DNA of 64,000 nucleotides from Rhodospirillaceae bacterium. Its GTDB lineage: Bacteria; Pseudomonadota; Alphaproteobacteria; Rhodospirillales; UBA2165. The stretch lies in the NCBI GenBank assembly GCA_947467145.1, contig CANIGJ010000008.1, positions 1 to 64,000 of the forward strand. The letters run 5' to 3'. Below are positions 1 through 9,022 of this stretch, in pieces. A program made the translations under genes and the position numbers. Below the pieces are notes generated by a model. That model was not told the origin of the DNA, made no database searches, and saw only the letters and a program-made list of their open reading frames with translations. How positions within the stretch are numbered: position 1 is the first letter of the stretch; the number at the start of each line of letters is the position of its first letter.

Positions 1-18
1 CATGGCGAACCCGACCAT
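1..18 (-). other. possible start of a gene running off the left edge
   Basis: On the reverse strand an ATG at 18-16, with a second in-frame ATG at 3-1, is preceded by GGAG at 26-23. Only six codons (Met-Val-Gly-Phe-Ala-Met) lie in the window, so no product can be named. The 268 bases between this point and the copper gene ending at 287 show no convincing gene on either strand. The spacing of GGAG to the first ATG is short, so this is only a possibility. Confidence 0.2.
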
Positions 19-286
19 ATAACTCCACGCCCTTCATCCCTCCGCCTTCCGCCAACCAGGCAAAAGGCTATCTGCTGCCGGACTTTTACTCCGGCGCAAC
101 CAGATTATCCGGCCGCTTCAGTGAGGGATTATTGCTCCGGCGCTTACAGGGAAGTTACCCCTCGCGATCTAGTCACTCTCGGTTGGCCCTCTCGACGGTT
201 GCGCGGATGACAACAAGAACCAAATGGCAGTCGCCGTAACAATCGCGGCCACGGCATCACTGTCGAACCCAAACGAGCCTTCAATG

Positions 287-610
287 CTATTTGATTGTCT
301 CAAAGGATTGCAGCGTGAAGGCGCCACCGCCACGCCGGACGACGAACTTGATCTTGTCGCCCACGGCAAGTTTGTCGAGGTCCGCTGAGTCGGCGACTTG
401 GAGCACCATGGTCATGGGTTCCATGTCCAAGCCCGCGACGGGGCCGTGACGCACGGTTACTTTCTTCGTCGCCTTGTCGATCTTGCGGACCTCGCCTTCG
501 GCCGTTCCGATATTCGGATCGGCCTGCGCGATTTCCTGTGCAAAGGAGGAATGATGCGCAATCGGCAGCACTAACAGAGCTGCCACAAGCACGAGAATAA
601 TCTTTTTCAT
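287..610 (-). CDS. CusF-family periplasmic copper-binding protein
   Basis: Predicted 107-residue exported protein. A signal peptide (start MKKIILVLVAALLVLP) is followed by a CusF-type small beta-barrel domain with the family pattern GEVRKIDKATKKVTVRHGPV, then MEPMTM, DLDKLAVGDKIKF and a C-terminal aromatic strand. CusF proteins bind Cu(I) or Ag(I) through His/Met residues and a Trp or aromatic cap and hand metal to efflux systems. The start at 610 has GGGAG seven bases upstream; an upstream in-frame extension lacks this and has no signal peptide. It is the last gene of the reverse-strand copper run that begins near 5035. Confidence 0.85.
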   Translation of the reverse strand: MKKIILVLVAALLVLPIAHHSSFAQEIAQADPNIGTAEGEVRKIDKATKKVTVRHGPVAGLDMEPMTMVLQVADSADLDKLAVGDKIKFVVRRGGGAFTLQSFETIK

Positions 611-630
611 GACCGTACTCCCGCGATTCA

Positions 631-1128
631 TTATTTCACGACGATCTTGCCTTTCATGCCGTTTGAATAGTGCCCAGGCAAAAGGCATCCAAAACCAACC
701 TCCCACGTTCCGGCCTTTGTGAAATTCCAGACCAGTTCGGCGGTCTTGCCGGGTTCAACCGAAACCGCATTGGGATCGTCATGTTCCATTTCAGGAAACT
801 TCTCCATCTCGACGGCGTGTTTCGAGAGTTCCGACTCGGTCCCTAGCACAAACTCGTGCTTCGTCTCGCCAGTGTTCTTCACGACGAACTTAATCGTCTG
901 GCCCTTGGAGATTTGAAGCTGGGCCGGCTTGAATCGCATGGCATCCGTCATGGCGACCTCAATCGTCCTGATGTTGCGAGCCTTTGCATCACCCGGTTCG
1001 CCCATGGCGGCGGCGTGCCCATCGTAAGCGGCCCCCTTCTTGCCATGGGCATGGTGGTCGTGGCCTTCATCGGCCAGCGCGGCGGAGGGAAGCGCGATCA
1101 GCGCAGCAAGAATAAAGTGACGGCGCAT
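631..1128 (-). CDS. cupredoxin-domain copper protein
   Basis: Predicted 165-residue periplasmic blue-copper-like protein. It has a signal peptide, a His-rich stretch after it (DEGHDHHAHGKK), then a plastocyanin-like domain. The type 1 copper ligands are visible: a His in GETKHEF, then Cys, His and Met in GCLLPGHYSNGM, spaced as in small cupredoxins. AGGAG lies six bases before the ATG. It sits 20 bases upstream of the cusF-like gene and 22 bases downstream of the multicopper oxidase, so it is probably co-transcribed. The likely role is periplasmic copper binding or electron transfer in copper detoxification; the exact partner is not evident. Confidence 0.88.
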   Translation of the reverse strand: MRRHFILAALIALPSAALADEGHDHHAHGKKGAAYDGHAAAMGEPGDAKARNIRTIEVAMTDAMRFKPAQLQISKGQTIKFVVKNTGETKHEFVLGTESELSKHAVEMEKFPEMEHDDPNAVSVEPGKTAELVWNFTKAGTWEVGFGCLLPGHYSNGMKGKIVVK

Positions 1129-1150
1129 TGAGATCTCCTATATCGAATGG

Positions 1151-2428
1151 TTACGCTTTGAGTTCGTAGGCTACGGTTCCCTTGGGATGCTGATACCAGC
1201 CTGGGTCGCCATATGCGCCGCGAGCAAGTCCCTCCCTGACCTTCGCCACTGTGAACATGCCGCCCATCTCAATTGGACCGAACGGTCCGGTTCCGGTCAT
1301 CATGGGAAGCGTGTTGTCTGGGAGAGGCATTTCCATTTCCCCCATGTCAGCCATCCCGCGCTCCCCCATGGTCATGAAATCCGGAACGAGCGTGATCATA
1401 CGTTTGGCTAGGCCGCGATGATCCACACCGATCATGGTTGGCACGTCATGCCCCATCGGCCCCATCGTGTGATGGGATTTATGGCAATGGACCGCCCAAT
1501 CACCAGGAGCGTTCGCCACGAACTCAACTGCCCGCATCGCTCCAACCGGTATGTCGGTTGTGACCTCGGGCCAACGAGCACTTTCTTTCACCCAACCGCC
1601 GTCAGTACAGGTAACCTCGAAATCGTGCCCATGGAGATGAATGGGGTGGTTTGTCATTGTAAGATTGCCCACCCGGATGCGTACCCGATCCCCACGGCGA
1701 ATGACCAGTGGATCGATCCCGGGGAAAACACGACTGTTCCAACTCCAAAGATTGAAATCCGTCATCGTCGAAACCTTCGGGGTATAGCTACCGGGATCGA
1801 TGTCATAGGCATTGAGAATAAAACCAAAGTCACGATCCACGCGATATTGATTCGCGTCCCTTGGATGAACGATAAACAGACCCATCATGCCCATGGCCAT
1901 CTGAACCATTTCATCGGCATGCGGGTGGTACATGAAGGTGCCACTCTTGGTGAGTTCGAACTCATAAACGTAGGTTTTGCCAACAGGGATCTGGGGCTGT
2001 GTCAAACCACCGACGCCATCCATGCCGTTTGGCAACAGGATGCCATGCCAGTGAATCGTCGTGTGTTCCGGCAATTTGTTAGTCACGAAGATACGAACTC
2101 GGTCACCTTCAACGACCTCGATCGTCGGTCCCGGACTTTGACCGTTGTAACCCCAGAGATTTGCCTTCATGCCGGGCGCCATTTCGCGCACCACCGGTTC
2201 GGCGACGAGATGAAACTCTTTCCATCCGTTGTTCATGCGCCAAGGCGCGGACCAGCCGTTCAGCGTGATGACGGGATTAAAGGGCCGCCCTGTCGAAGGC
2301 GCTTTCGGGACAACCGTGTCGGGTCCTTGCGGGTATGCAGGTTCAGGAACGGCAGCGAGGGCAGCACGGCCAACGGCAGCGGCGGCAAACGCGGCAGCCC
2401 CGGTCAGAAGTGATCTCCGTGTGAACAT
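1151..2428 (-). CDS. multicopper oxidase (Tat-exported copper oxidase)
   Basis: Predicted 425-residue multicopper oxidase of the CopA/laccase type, which oxidises Cu(I) in the periplasm. The start at 2428 is chosen because GGAGAGA precedes it and the protein then opens with a twin-arginine signal (FTRRSLLTGAAAF). Copper-ligand motifs are present in order: HWHG, HPHADE, HPIHLHGHDFE and HCHKSHHTMGPM, covering the type 1 and type 2/3 sites. There are many Met residues, including MVQMAMGMMG and the C-terminal MGEMEMP. It is shorter than three-domain CopA proteins (about 600 residues), like other compact copper oxidases found beside TolC and cupredoxin genes in proteobacteria. Confidence 0.92.
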   Translation of the reverse strand: MFTRRSLLTGAAAFAAAAVGRAALAAVPEPAYPQGPDTVVPKAPSTGRPFNPVITLNGWSAPWRMNNGWKEFHLVAEPVVREMAPGMKANLWGYNGQSPGPTIEVVEGDRVRIFVTNKLPEHTTIHWHGILLPNGMDGVGGLTQPQIPVGKTYVYEFELTKSGTFMYHPHADEMVQMAMGMMGLFIVHPRDANQYRVDRDFGFILNAYDIDPGSYTPKVSTMTDFNLWSWNSRVFPGIDPLVIRRGDRVRIRVGNLTMTNHPIHLHGHDFEVTCTDGGWVKESARWPEVTTDIPVGAMRAVEFVANAPGDWAVHCHKSHHTMGPMGHDVPTMIGVDHRGLAKRMITLVPDFMTMGERGMADMGEMEMPLPDNTLPMMTGTGPFGPIEMGGMFTVAKVREGLARGAYGDPGWYQHPKGTVAYELKA

Positions 2429-2444
2429 GTCTCTCTCCAATGTA

Positions 2445-3851
2445 CTAATCTGCGGCCCCGGCGAGTACGCCAAGCGATGGCGGCTCGTCGCCGCGATCCG
2501 TATCCGCAACGGCAACAAAACGAAGATTCGTCTCCGCCAACCAAAATTCGCGCTGCGCCTCGATAGCCGACACGACAGTGGCGATTTGATCTCGTGCATC
2601 GCCAATCAATTCGAAGACTCCGATCAGCATGCCGTTGAAGCGCAGAACCGTTTCCTCGGAGACTTGCTTGCGAAGCGGCAATACCTCCTTTTGGAAATGA
2701 AGCGCGAGATCGTGCGCAGTTCTATAGTCAACGTAAGCCTCGCGGACTTCCGATCGTGCCTTGATGGCAAGTTCGGCCAGCCGGTCTGCGGCCTGCATGT
2801 AGGTGAACTCCGCTCGTGCGACTTTGGCATCGCCCCAATCGAAGATTGGGATTTCCAATGAGATTTCATAACCGGTCTGGCGCGGCTGGCCCGTAGCACT
2901 ATTACGGAAATAGCTCGTCTCCAGAACATTCACGAAGCGCGTGGTCTTGGTCAGTCCAAGCGACTTCGCCAGTCCCTCGATTTCAGCCTTTCCCATGCGG
3001 ATATCGAACCGCTCGGCAATCGCGCGTGCTTCCATGTCGCCAACGTCCACAGTCTGCTCGGGTGCCTCCGGAAGACGATCTGGCAATTTAAAGGCGAGAT
3101 CAGTCCCCCACAGCCCGAGAACCCGCCCGAGGCGTTCACGTTCATGGACGGCAATTCGTCGCGCGTTCGCGACACGTCCGACGATCTCCGCGTAGAAGAC
3201 CTGCTGGCGCATGAAATCAAGGCTGCTCCAATTGCCTGCCGCGCGGAGACGCTTCGCAAACTCGGCCCGTATGTCGGCCACTTCCTTGACCTGTTCAATG
3301 TAATTGGTGGCCTGTTGGGTTGCCACGGCCCGATACCAAGCCCGCCGAACATCAGCGACGTAAGCAATGACATCATTGGCGGCTTTAAGTTGAGCCTGCT
3401 CAAACCGTCGTTCCTCGATCCCCTTCACCAGCGGAAGCGTAAGAACGCCAAGCAGGTTGAGCGAAAATTGGCGCTCGATATCGAGGTCTTCATTCCGGCT
3501 CAGACGTTTGAACGCGAATCCTGGGTTGGGCAGACGGCTCGCTTGCGCCAGATCACTGGCAGCGAGGCCGAGATCGGCGTAAGCGGCTTGCAGGCCGCGA
3601 TTGTTGAGCAACCCGAGTTTGACCGCGTCATCCACTGAAAGCGGCTTATCGAGCAGTTCGTCGATGCCCTTGCGGAGCAGGGCGCGGTCTTCGTCGGACT
3701 TGATCCAGGTGAGCTTGCCCCCAGTGTGCGGTTCGGTCTCGGTTGAGACGCGGTTGAATCCCTTCTCGGCCATCGGCCCAGCGCAGCCCGCAAGCAACAG
3801 TGCGCCCACTAGGAATGGAACGCGCATGGACGTTTTATAGTGTGTAATCAT
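2445..3851 (-). CDS. TolC-family outer-membrane efflux lipoprotein
   Basis: Predicted 468-residue outer membrane channel of the TolC/CusC/CzcC type. After the start an export signal with a lipobox (LLLAGC) suggests lipid anchoring. Two OEP repeats follow, with the typical helical patterns such as LLNNRGLQAAYADLGLAASDLAQASRL (residues near 100) and the second-half equivalent near VREAYVDYRTAHDLA. The chosen ATG at 3851 is seven bases after the stop of the upstream gene; an internal Met at 3827 would also give the lipoprotein signal. No RND pump or adaptor gene is in the window, so its partner may lie off the left edge or elsewhere. Confidence 0.88.
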   Translation of the reverse strand: MITHYKTSMRVPFLVGALLLAGCAGPMAEKGFNRVSTETEPHTGGKLTWIKSDEDRALLRKGIDELLDKPLSVDDAVKLGLLNNRGLQAAYADLGLAASDLAQASRLPNPGFAFKRLSRNEDLDIERQFSLNLLGVLTLPLVKGIEERRFEQAQLKAANDVIAYVADVRRAWYRAVATQQATNYIEQVKEVADIRAEFAKRLRAAGNWSSLDFMRQQVFYAEIVGRVANARRIAVHERERLGRVLGLWGTDLAFKLPDRLPEAPEQTVDVGDMEARAIAERFDIRMGKAEIEGLAKSLGLTKTTRFVNVLETSYFRNSATGQPRQTGYEISLEIPIFDWGDAKVARAEFTYMQAADRLAELAIKARSEVREAYVDYRTAHDLALHFQKEVLPLRKQVSEETVLRFNGMLIGVFELIGDARDQIATVVSAIEAQREFWLAETNLRFVAVADTDRGDEPPSLGVLAGAAD

Positions 3852-3858
3852 GATGTAC

Positions 3859-4251
3859 CTAGTGCTCGTGATGGCCAGGGGCCGACTCTGTTTGAACCGG
3901 CTCGCGCGGAAATGCCCTTGGCGCTGGAGCTTCCGGCGCTGTCTGTGTTTCCTGCATGGGTTTAGCCTGCTCCGGTTCCGGAATTTCGACATTCCGGACC
4001 GATCCAGTATGCCCGCCCACGGCACGCACGGTTTCGTTCACCGAACGCCATGGCGTGGGGAGATCTGAACGAAAAGAGCGATAACCTTCGAACGCCGATT
4101 TGTAGGACAGCGGTATCGAGGGAGATTGTGGGTCTAACGGGTCACTCTTCTGCGCGAGAGCAGAGTAAGTTGCGAATATCCCCACCACGGACAGTGCAAT
4201 GCACTGCGCAGCCTTCCTCGGCAAACGCAGCTTGGTACGTAAGACAGGCAT
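3859..4251 (-). CDS. hypothetical exported protein of the copper cluster
   Basis: Predicted 130-residue protein. The start at 4251 has a strong GGGAGG six bases upstream; a longer form could start at 4302. It opens with a basic segment and a hydrophobic stretch (CIALSVVGIFATYSALAQ) that looks like a signal peptide, followed by a low-complexity Pro/Glu-rich mature part ending in GHHEH. No domain is recognised. Its place between the His-rich protein and the TolC-like gene, with only seven bases before the latter, argues for a part in copper handling, but no function can be read from the sequence. Confidence 0.7.
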   Translation of the reverse strand: MPVLRTKLRLPRKAAQCIALSVVGIFATYSALAQKSDPLDPQSPSIPLSYKSAFEGYRSFRSDLPTPWRSVNETVRAVGGHTGSVRNVEIPEPEQAKPMQETQTAPEAPAPRAFPREPVQTESAPGHHEH

Positions 4252-4323
4252 GGCCAACCTCCCGAATATCTTGACTAAGCGGCATGGCAGAGCACACCGC
4301 AATCCCAGTTACAGCTAGGGGTA

Positions 4324-4719
4324 TCAGATACGCGGTGGCTTGATGTCGGGTTTGTCGGTGCGGAATGTAGCCGCAGGAAACAACGTCGCCTCAAACTCCT
4401 CGACGGGAGGAATATTCAAGGCAAAGGGTTGTTCCGGCAACACGACAGTGTGGCACATCGGATGAGACTGGCACATCGTGCAAGGCTCCGATTTATCCGA
4501 GGGTGGAGCCTCGTTTTCGCTATCGTGATGGCAACCATCGTCGTGCGCGGTCGCTTGTTCGCCGTCGTGATGATGCGCGCTTGCGCCATGCTCGTTATGT
4601 TGATGAACCGCACCCTGGGCCATGGCGTCAATTTCCATCACCGCCGAATGGGCGAGTGGAATGAACACAATCGACCATGCAAGTACAAACGCCAGAAAAG
4701 TGCGCGGCTTGAAATTCAT
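4324..4719 (-). CDS. His/Cys-rich exported protein, DUF2946-like
   Basis: Predicted 131-residue exported protein (140 if it starts at 4746). A signal peptide (FKPRTFLAFVLAWSIVFIPLAHS) is followed by a metal-ligand-rich stretch with HQHNEHGASAHHHDGEQ, HDDGCHHD and then CTMCQSHPMCH. The pattern resembles small DUF2946-like proteins found next to copper genes. It lies directly downstream of csoR and is the first of the reverse-strand run towards the multicopper oxidase. Neither candidate start has a good ribosome binding site; 4719 is preferred because it gives a clean signal peptide. A copper-binding role is inferred from composition and context only. Confidence 0.7.
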   Translation of the reverse strand: MNFKPRTFLAFVLAWSIVFIPLAHSAVMEIDAMAQGAVHQHNEHGASAHHHDGEQATAHDDGCHHDSENEAPPSDKSEPCTMCQSHPMCHTVVLPEQPFALNIPPVEEFEATLFPAATFRTDKPDIKPPRI

Positions 4720-4759
4720 ACCGAAAAAATGACCGGTGCGGCGCATAAGTCAATGGTCT

Positions 4760-5035
4760 CTATTTGGCGGCTCGACCAAACACGTCGATAAGCTCGGCAA
4801 CCTTCTTTCGCTGCTCGATCTTGTCACCCGAAGCAATAGCGTGTTCGACGCAATGCTCCACGTGATCGCGAAGAATCTCTTCTTCGACTTTGTTGAGCGC
4901 GGCACGCACGGCCGATATCTGCGTCAGCACGTCGATGCAATAGCGATCCTCGGTGACCATGCGCGAAATACCGCGTACTTGGCCTTCGATCCGACTCAGA
5001 CGCTTGAGGCATGTGCCTTTGAGTTTTTCCTGCAT
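4760..5035 (-). CDS. csoR: CsoR/RcnR-family metal-sensing repressor
   Basis: Predicted 91-residue all-helical DNA-binding repressor (DUF156). The hallmark RLSRIEGQVRGISRMV opens the protein, and the copper ligands are visible as Cys in DRYCIDVL and His/Cys in DHVEHC, the Cys-His-Cys set of Cu(I) sensors. The start at 5035 is the family's usual N terminus (MQEKLKG). No Shine-Dalgarno precedes it. It is divergent from the copper ATPase gene, with operator palindromes in the gap, so it most likely represses both that gene and the reverse-strand run beginning with itself, releasing DNA when Cu(I) binds. Confidence 0.9.
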   Translation of the reverse strand: MQEKLKGTCLKRLSRIEGQVRGISRMVTEDRYCIDVLTQISAVRAALNKVEEEILRDHVEHCVEHAIASGDKIEQRKKVAELIDVFGRAAK

Positions 5036-5036
5036 G

Positions 5037-5064
5037 TTGACAACATACCCTATGGGGGTATAGA
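5037..5064 (+). promoter_or_regulatory. promoter of the copper ATPase gene
   Basis: TTGACA at 5037-5042 and TATAGA at 5059-5064 are separated by 16 bases. The spacer is filled by the first CsoR-like operator, so repressor binding would block RNA polymerase directly. A start point near 5071 is expected. Inferred from sequence only. Confidence 0.55.
5045..5061. promoter_or_regulatory. CsoR-type operator 1
   Basis: Interrupted palindrome ataccctatgggggtat, matching the TACCC-N-GGGTA type of operator known for CsoR repressors. It lies 10 bases from the csoR start codon and inside the spacer of the predicted ATPase promoter. Two such sites flank each other in this divergent gap. Confidence 0.7.
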
Positions 5065-5079
5065 AGGCAAGCATCGATA

Positions 5080-5094
5080 TACCCCCGGGGGGTA
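5080..5094. promoter_or_regulatory. CsoR-type operator 2
   Basis: Perfect palindrome tacccccggggggta, the same TACCCC/GGGGTA arrangement as operator 1, centred 34 bases further towards the ATPase gene. It ends four bases before the AAGGAG ribosome binding site of that gene, so it would be inside the transcribed leader if the predicted promoter is right. Confidence 0.65.
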
Positions 5095-5108
5095 ATAAGG
5101 AGATAGCC

Positions 5109-7796
5109 ATGAACGCCAAACTTCAACCGCAGACAGATTGCTGTTCGACCGGGTTGCCCGCAAAGCATTCCTGCTGCACCCCGTCATCAAGCGATAGCAA
5201 CGATAACAAGTCACATAGTTCGCCGGACCATCACGGCCATGCGCATGGTCATCATATGCCGGCCAACGATTCACATGTCCAAAGTGTTGCTAAGGCAACG
5301 GACCCAGTCTGCGGCATGTTGGTCGATCCAAACACTGCGAAGCACAAGACGACGCACGACGGACAGACCTATTTCTTTTGCTGCGCCGGCTGCAAATCCA
5401 AATTCGAGGTCAATCCGGGACAATACATCAAGGCATCCGCCCCCGCCGCATCAATGAGCCATGACCATCACGGCCATCATCACGATCATCATGACGAGAA
5501 GGCGGCTGATCAGGTAAAAGACCCAGTGTGCGGAATGTCAGTTGATCCCCATACCGCGAAGCACCGATCCGAATATCATGGTCATCCCCACTACTTCTGC
5601 TCGGCGGGATGCAAAACCAAGTTCGATGCCGATCCCCAGAAGTATCTCGGCGAGAAGCCCGCTGCGCAGGAGCCGGTTCCGGAGGGCACGATCTATACCT
5701 GCCCGATGCACCCGGAGGTTCGCCAAGAAGGTCCGGGTTCTTGCCCGCTCTGCGGCATGGCGTTGGAGCCACTTCTGGTTACAGCCGAAGCCGGCCCTAA
5801 CCATGAATTGATCGACATGACCCGTCGCTTTTGGACTGGCGTCGCACTGGCGGTGCCGGTCGTCATTCTTGAAATGGGTGGACACCTCTTCAACCTGCAT
5901 CACTACATCGATCCTCAAGTGTCGCTCTGGCTTCAACTGGCCTTTGCGACTCCAGCTGTCCTTTGGTGCGGCTGGCCGTTCTTCACACGCGGCTGGGATT
6001 CTCTCCGGACGCGCAACCTGAACATGTTCACGCTTATCGCTATTGGTACTGGCGTGGCGTGGACGTACAGCATCGTCGCCACGCTCGCTCCCTCACTCTT
6101 TCCAGATGCTTTCCGAGACACAGATGGCACGGTCGGCGTCTATTTTGAGGCCGCCGCCGTCATCACGGTCTTGGTGCTATTGGGGCAAGTCCTGGAACTT
6201 CGGGCACGCGAACAGACTTCCGGAGCGATCCGCGCACTTCTGAATCTCGCGCCGAAGATGGCTCGACGCATCAAGGCAGATGGCACGGAGGAAGAGATCG
6301 AGCTTGAACACGTCGGGGTCGGCGATCACCTGCGTGTACGTCCAGGTGAGAAAATCCCGGTGGATGGATCTATTTTAGACGGTCGGTCGTCCGTGGACGA
6401 ATCCATGGTCACGGGTGAATCGATGCCCGTCTCCAAGGATAGCGGCGAAGCCGTTATTGGCGGCACGATCAATCAGACCGGCGCATTGATCATCCAAGCC
6501 GAGAAGATCGGCAGCGAGACCATGCTGGCCCGTATCGTCCAAATGGTTGCTGAAGCACAACGCAGCCGTGCGCCGATCCAGCGGCTTGCCGACAAGGTTT
6601 CTGCCTGGTTCGTCCCTCTCGTGATGCTGATCGCCGTTGCAGCCTTCTTCGGCTGGACGTTCTTTGGTCCAGAGCCTGCCATCGCCCACGGCCTTGTGGC
6701 TGCCGTCACTGTTCTGATCATCGCCTGTCCATGTGCGCTCGGACTTGCCACCCCCATGTCGATCATGGTCGGCGTCGGTCGCGGCGCTCAAATGGGTGTG
6801 TTGATCAAGAATGCTGAAGCTCTTGAACGACTTGAAAAGGTGGACACCCTTGTTGTCGATAAGACGGGCACGTTGACCGAAGGAAAGCCATCGGTCACGC
6901 AGGTTACCGCGTCGTTCGGCTTCATCGAGGATGACGTTTTGGCTTTCGCCGCTGCGGTCGAACGGTCGAGCGAGCACCCTTTGGCTCGAGCGATTGTCGC
7001 TGCGGCTGACGCGAAGGGGCTTCCCTCGCACAAGGTGTCTGACTTCGACGCCCCGACCGGAAAAGGTGTCCACGGAACCGTCGATGGCAAAAAGGTCGCC
7101 CTCGGTACTGCGAAGTTCCTCGCCGAAAGTGGGATTGACGTGACGGCCCTATCCGCGTCCGCTGATGCCGCTCGGCGTGAAGGAGCCACAGCGATCTTCG
7201 TAGGCGTCGACGGTAAGGTCGCCGGTATGTTCGCCATCGCCGATGCGATTAAGGCCACAACGCCTGACGCCCTGCGCGCCCTCCAGGCCGAAGGCATCCA
7301 CATTGTCATGCTCACGGGTGATAACCGTGTGACGGCCGAGGCGGTCGCGAAGCGTCTCGGCATCCAGGAGGTTGAAGCGGAGGTCCTTCCCGATCAGAAG
7401 AGCAAAGTTGTCGAAGCTCTCAAGCGGAAGGGTAAGGTCGTCGCCATGGCTGGCGACGGTGTAAATGATGCACCGGCCCTCGCTGCGGCAGATGTCGGTA
7501 TTGCCATGGGTTCGGGAACGGACGTCGCGATGGAAACCGCTGGCGTCACGCTTCTTCGCGGCGACCTTATGGGTATCGTTCATGCCCGCAAGCTGTCGAA
7601 GGCGACCATGGGCAATATTCGCCAGAACCTCTTCTTCGCGTTTTTCTACAATGCAGGCGGTGTTCCGCTGGCGGCAGGTCTTCTCTATCCTGCCTTCGGC
7701 ATCCTGCTGTCCCCCGTGGTGGCGGCGGCGGCGATGGCACTCTCGTCGGTTAGCGTGATCGGCAACGCGCTTCGCCTACGCATCAAAACGCTATGA
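5109..7796 (+). CDS. copA: copper-translocating P-type ATPase with two YHS domains
   Basis: Predicted 895-residue P1B ATPase that exports copper across the inner membrane. The N terminus is elaborate: Cys- and His-rich tail ([13 protein letters not shown], then HHGHAHGHH), a YHS domain at about 65-108 (DPVCGM, CCAGCK), a His-rich linker, a second YHS domain at about 138-180 (DPVCGM, CSAGCK), then a heavy-metal-binding motif at 196-222 ([19 protein letters not shown]). The core has the TGES loop, the membrane CPC (540-542), the phosphorylated Asp584 in DKTGT, and the [10 protein letters not shown] hinge. AAGGAG lies six bases before the ATG. It is divergent from csoR. Confidence 0.95.
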   Translation: MNAKLQPQTDCCSTGLPAKHSCCTPSSSDSNDNKSHSSPDHHGHAHGHHMPANDSHVQSVAKATDPVCGMLVDPNTAKHKTTHDGQTYFFCCAGCKSKFEVNPGQYIKASAPAASMSHDHHGHHHDHHDEKAADQVKDPVCGMSVDPHTAKHRSEYHGHPHYFCSAGCKTKFDADPQKYLGEKPAAQEPVPEGTIYTCPMHPEVRQEGPGSCPLCGMALEPLLVTAEAGPNHELIDMTRRFWTGVALAVPVVILEMGGHLFNLHHYIDPQVSLWLQLAFATPAVLWCGWPFFTRGWDSLRTRNLNMFTLIAIGTGVAWTYSIVATLAPSLFPDAFRDTDGTVGVYFEAAAVITVLVLLGQVLELRAREQTSGAIRALLNLAPKMARRIKADGTEEEIELEHVGVGDHLRVRPGEKIPVDGSILDGRSSVDESMVTGESMPVSKDSGEAVIGGTINQTGALIIQAEKIGSETMLARIVQMVAEAQRSRAPIQRLADKVSAWFVPLVMLIAVAAFFGWTFFGPEPAIAHGLVAAVTVLIIACPCALGLATPMSIMVGVGRGAQMGVLIKNAEALERLEKVDTLVVDKTGTLTEGKPSVTQVTASFGFIEDDVLAFAAAVERSSEHPLARAIVAAADAKGLPSHKVSDFDAPTGKGVHGTVDGKKVALGTAKFLAESGIDVTALSASADAARREGATAIFVGVDGKVAGMFAIADAIKATTPDALRALQAEGIHIVMLTGDNRVTAEAVAKRLGIQEVEAEVLPDQKSKVVEALKRKGKVVAMAGDGVNDAPALAAADVGIAMGSGTDVAMETAGVTLLRGDLMGIVHARKLSKATMGNIRQNLFFAFFYNAGGVPLAAGLLYPAFGILLSPVVAAAAMALSSVSVIGNALRLRIKTL

Positions 7797-7803
7797 CTAT
7801 CTC

Positions 7804-7838
7804 GAGGCGGCTCACCTAGTGGGCCGCCTCCTCTTCTA
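7804..7838 (+). terminator. terminator after the copper ATPase gene
   Basis: An 8-bp stem (gaggcggc at 7804-7811, gccgcctc at 7823-7830) with an 11-base loop, followed by a pyrimidine-rich tail (ctcttct). It begins eight bases after the stop codon. From here to 8084 I see no convincing gene. Confidence 0.65.
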
Positions 7839-8084
7839 TAATGGTTGCGCAGATACCTCCGGCTTTGAAGCGTCGCGCGTCATGAATCTACTTAGAGGCA
7901 GGTTCACACTGCCGATCGGCTTAGCATACCCGCAATGCATACGAGCGCGGTTCAAGTCGTGCGACCGAGAACGTACCTATATCGGTAGATCATGTGCTTC
8001 TGGCCGCGCGACAGCACACTGGTCGATAACCTTCACAGACGAGAATAGCCGGCGACACCCGGCGTTGATGGAATATCTGTGGCG

Positions 8085-8444
8085 TTAATGGTGCTGCTCG
8101 TGGTCTTCGGAGTTATCACTCTCAGGGGTTTTCTTTTCGGTGCCCGGTTGATCGCCTTTGCTCATGGATTTCATATCGGCCATCATTTTTGTCATTTGGG
8201 TATGCATAGTTTGCATGTCCGTCATCATCTGGCTCGTTGGACAGTTTTTGTCGTTAGTCATGCAGCCCTCCATCGTCTGATGCATACCACCCATCCGCTT
8301 CTCCATTTCGGCCATGTGACTATTCATGCCGCGCATCATTTCGATGCGGGGCGTTGGGGGCGCTTTACTTTCTTGAGCAGCCGCAATGTGTGCCGATGAA
8401 AAAATACCAGCTACTGCGAGGGCGCCGATAATTGCTTTGTGCAC
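8085..8444 (-). CDS. Met/His-rich exported protein
   Basis: Predicted 119-residue periplasmic protein, starting at a GTG (8444) that has AGGAG seven bases upstream; an in-frame ATG at 8474 lacks this. A signal peptide (HKAIIGALAVAGIFSSAHIAAA) is followed by a mature part dominated by Met (for example MMRGMNSHMAEMEKRMGGMH and MMTDMQTMHTQMTKMMADM) and a His-rich end (DHEQHH). Such methionine runs are soft-metal ligands, and the position in the copper block fits copper buffering. No named domain is recognised. It is probably helical. Confidence 0.78.
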   Translation of the reverse strand: MHKAIIGALAVAGIFSSAHIAAAQESKAPPTPRIEMMRGMNSHMAEMEKRMGGMHQTMEGCMTNDKNCPTSQMMTDMQTMHTQMTKMMADMKSMSKGDQPGTEKKTPESDNSEDHEQHH

Positions 8445-9022
8445 GGTCGTTCTCCTATGCGTAATAACGCTCATTGTTGTCGCTACAAAAAGCGGTACTG
8501 CGCATGGCGCCTACCGTTTTATCGTACTTAGATAGGAGCATGAGGAATCTGTTCGCGTCATGCGCAGAGGTTTTACTGACTGCATCCATTTAAAGCTTGG
8601 ATACCGCTTTAACCTTGATCTGGATCAACCCCACCAAGTATCAAGGGGCACACGCGAAACAGTATTTTCAACTGCTCTTTCATCTTTCCGACGCGCGTTA
8701 TTTAGACAACGAGACTTAGTTCCCTAAGCGGAGACGCCTACTCTTCTGCATGGATTTCATCGTGCGGTTGGTCTTCGCTACACCGTCGAATGACTCGATC
8801 TCTAGAAACAACGCGTCATTCCGCAATTATTCAGATTTCGTGAAATTGCTGCTGGTCGCGCTCGTCATCGTGCCATTACCGCCAAGCCCGCATTTCCTCC
8901 GTCATCCATGCGAATGGCGGTCTATTGGCCCTCCTTGTTCCGACTGTACTGTCGATCTTCAAGCCGCGCGGCGTGACGAGATACGGAATGGCGGAAGCTA
9001 CACCGCGGGGGTTAAGCGACGG
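8445..9022. other. 578-base region with no convincing gene
   Basis: I see no well-supported coding region here. The region holds the ribosome binding site of the Met/His-rich gene at its left end and an FNR/FixK-type palindrome at 8615-8628. A forward open frame from 8750 continues across the CusF-like gene and lacks any recognisable domain; it may include decayed sequence. Confidence 0.5.
8615..8628. promoter_or_regulatory. FNR/FixK/CRP-family binding site
   Basis: TTGATCTGGATCAA is an exact match to the TTGAT-N4-ATCAA consensus of FNR, Anr and FixK regulators. Its centre is about 177 bases upstream of the GTG start of the Met/His-rich gene; if it activates from -41.5 on the reverse strand, transcription would start near 8580. 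No forward gene with a start nearby is convincing. Confidence 0.55.

Noticed and set aside
7819-8088. Forward open frame of 89 codons after the copper ATPase terminator
   Set aside because: No domain, no ribosome binding site, and it begins inside the terminator region.
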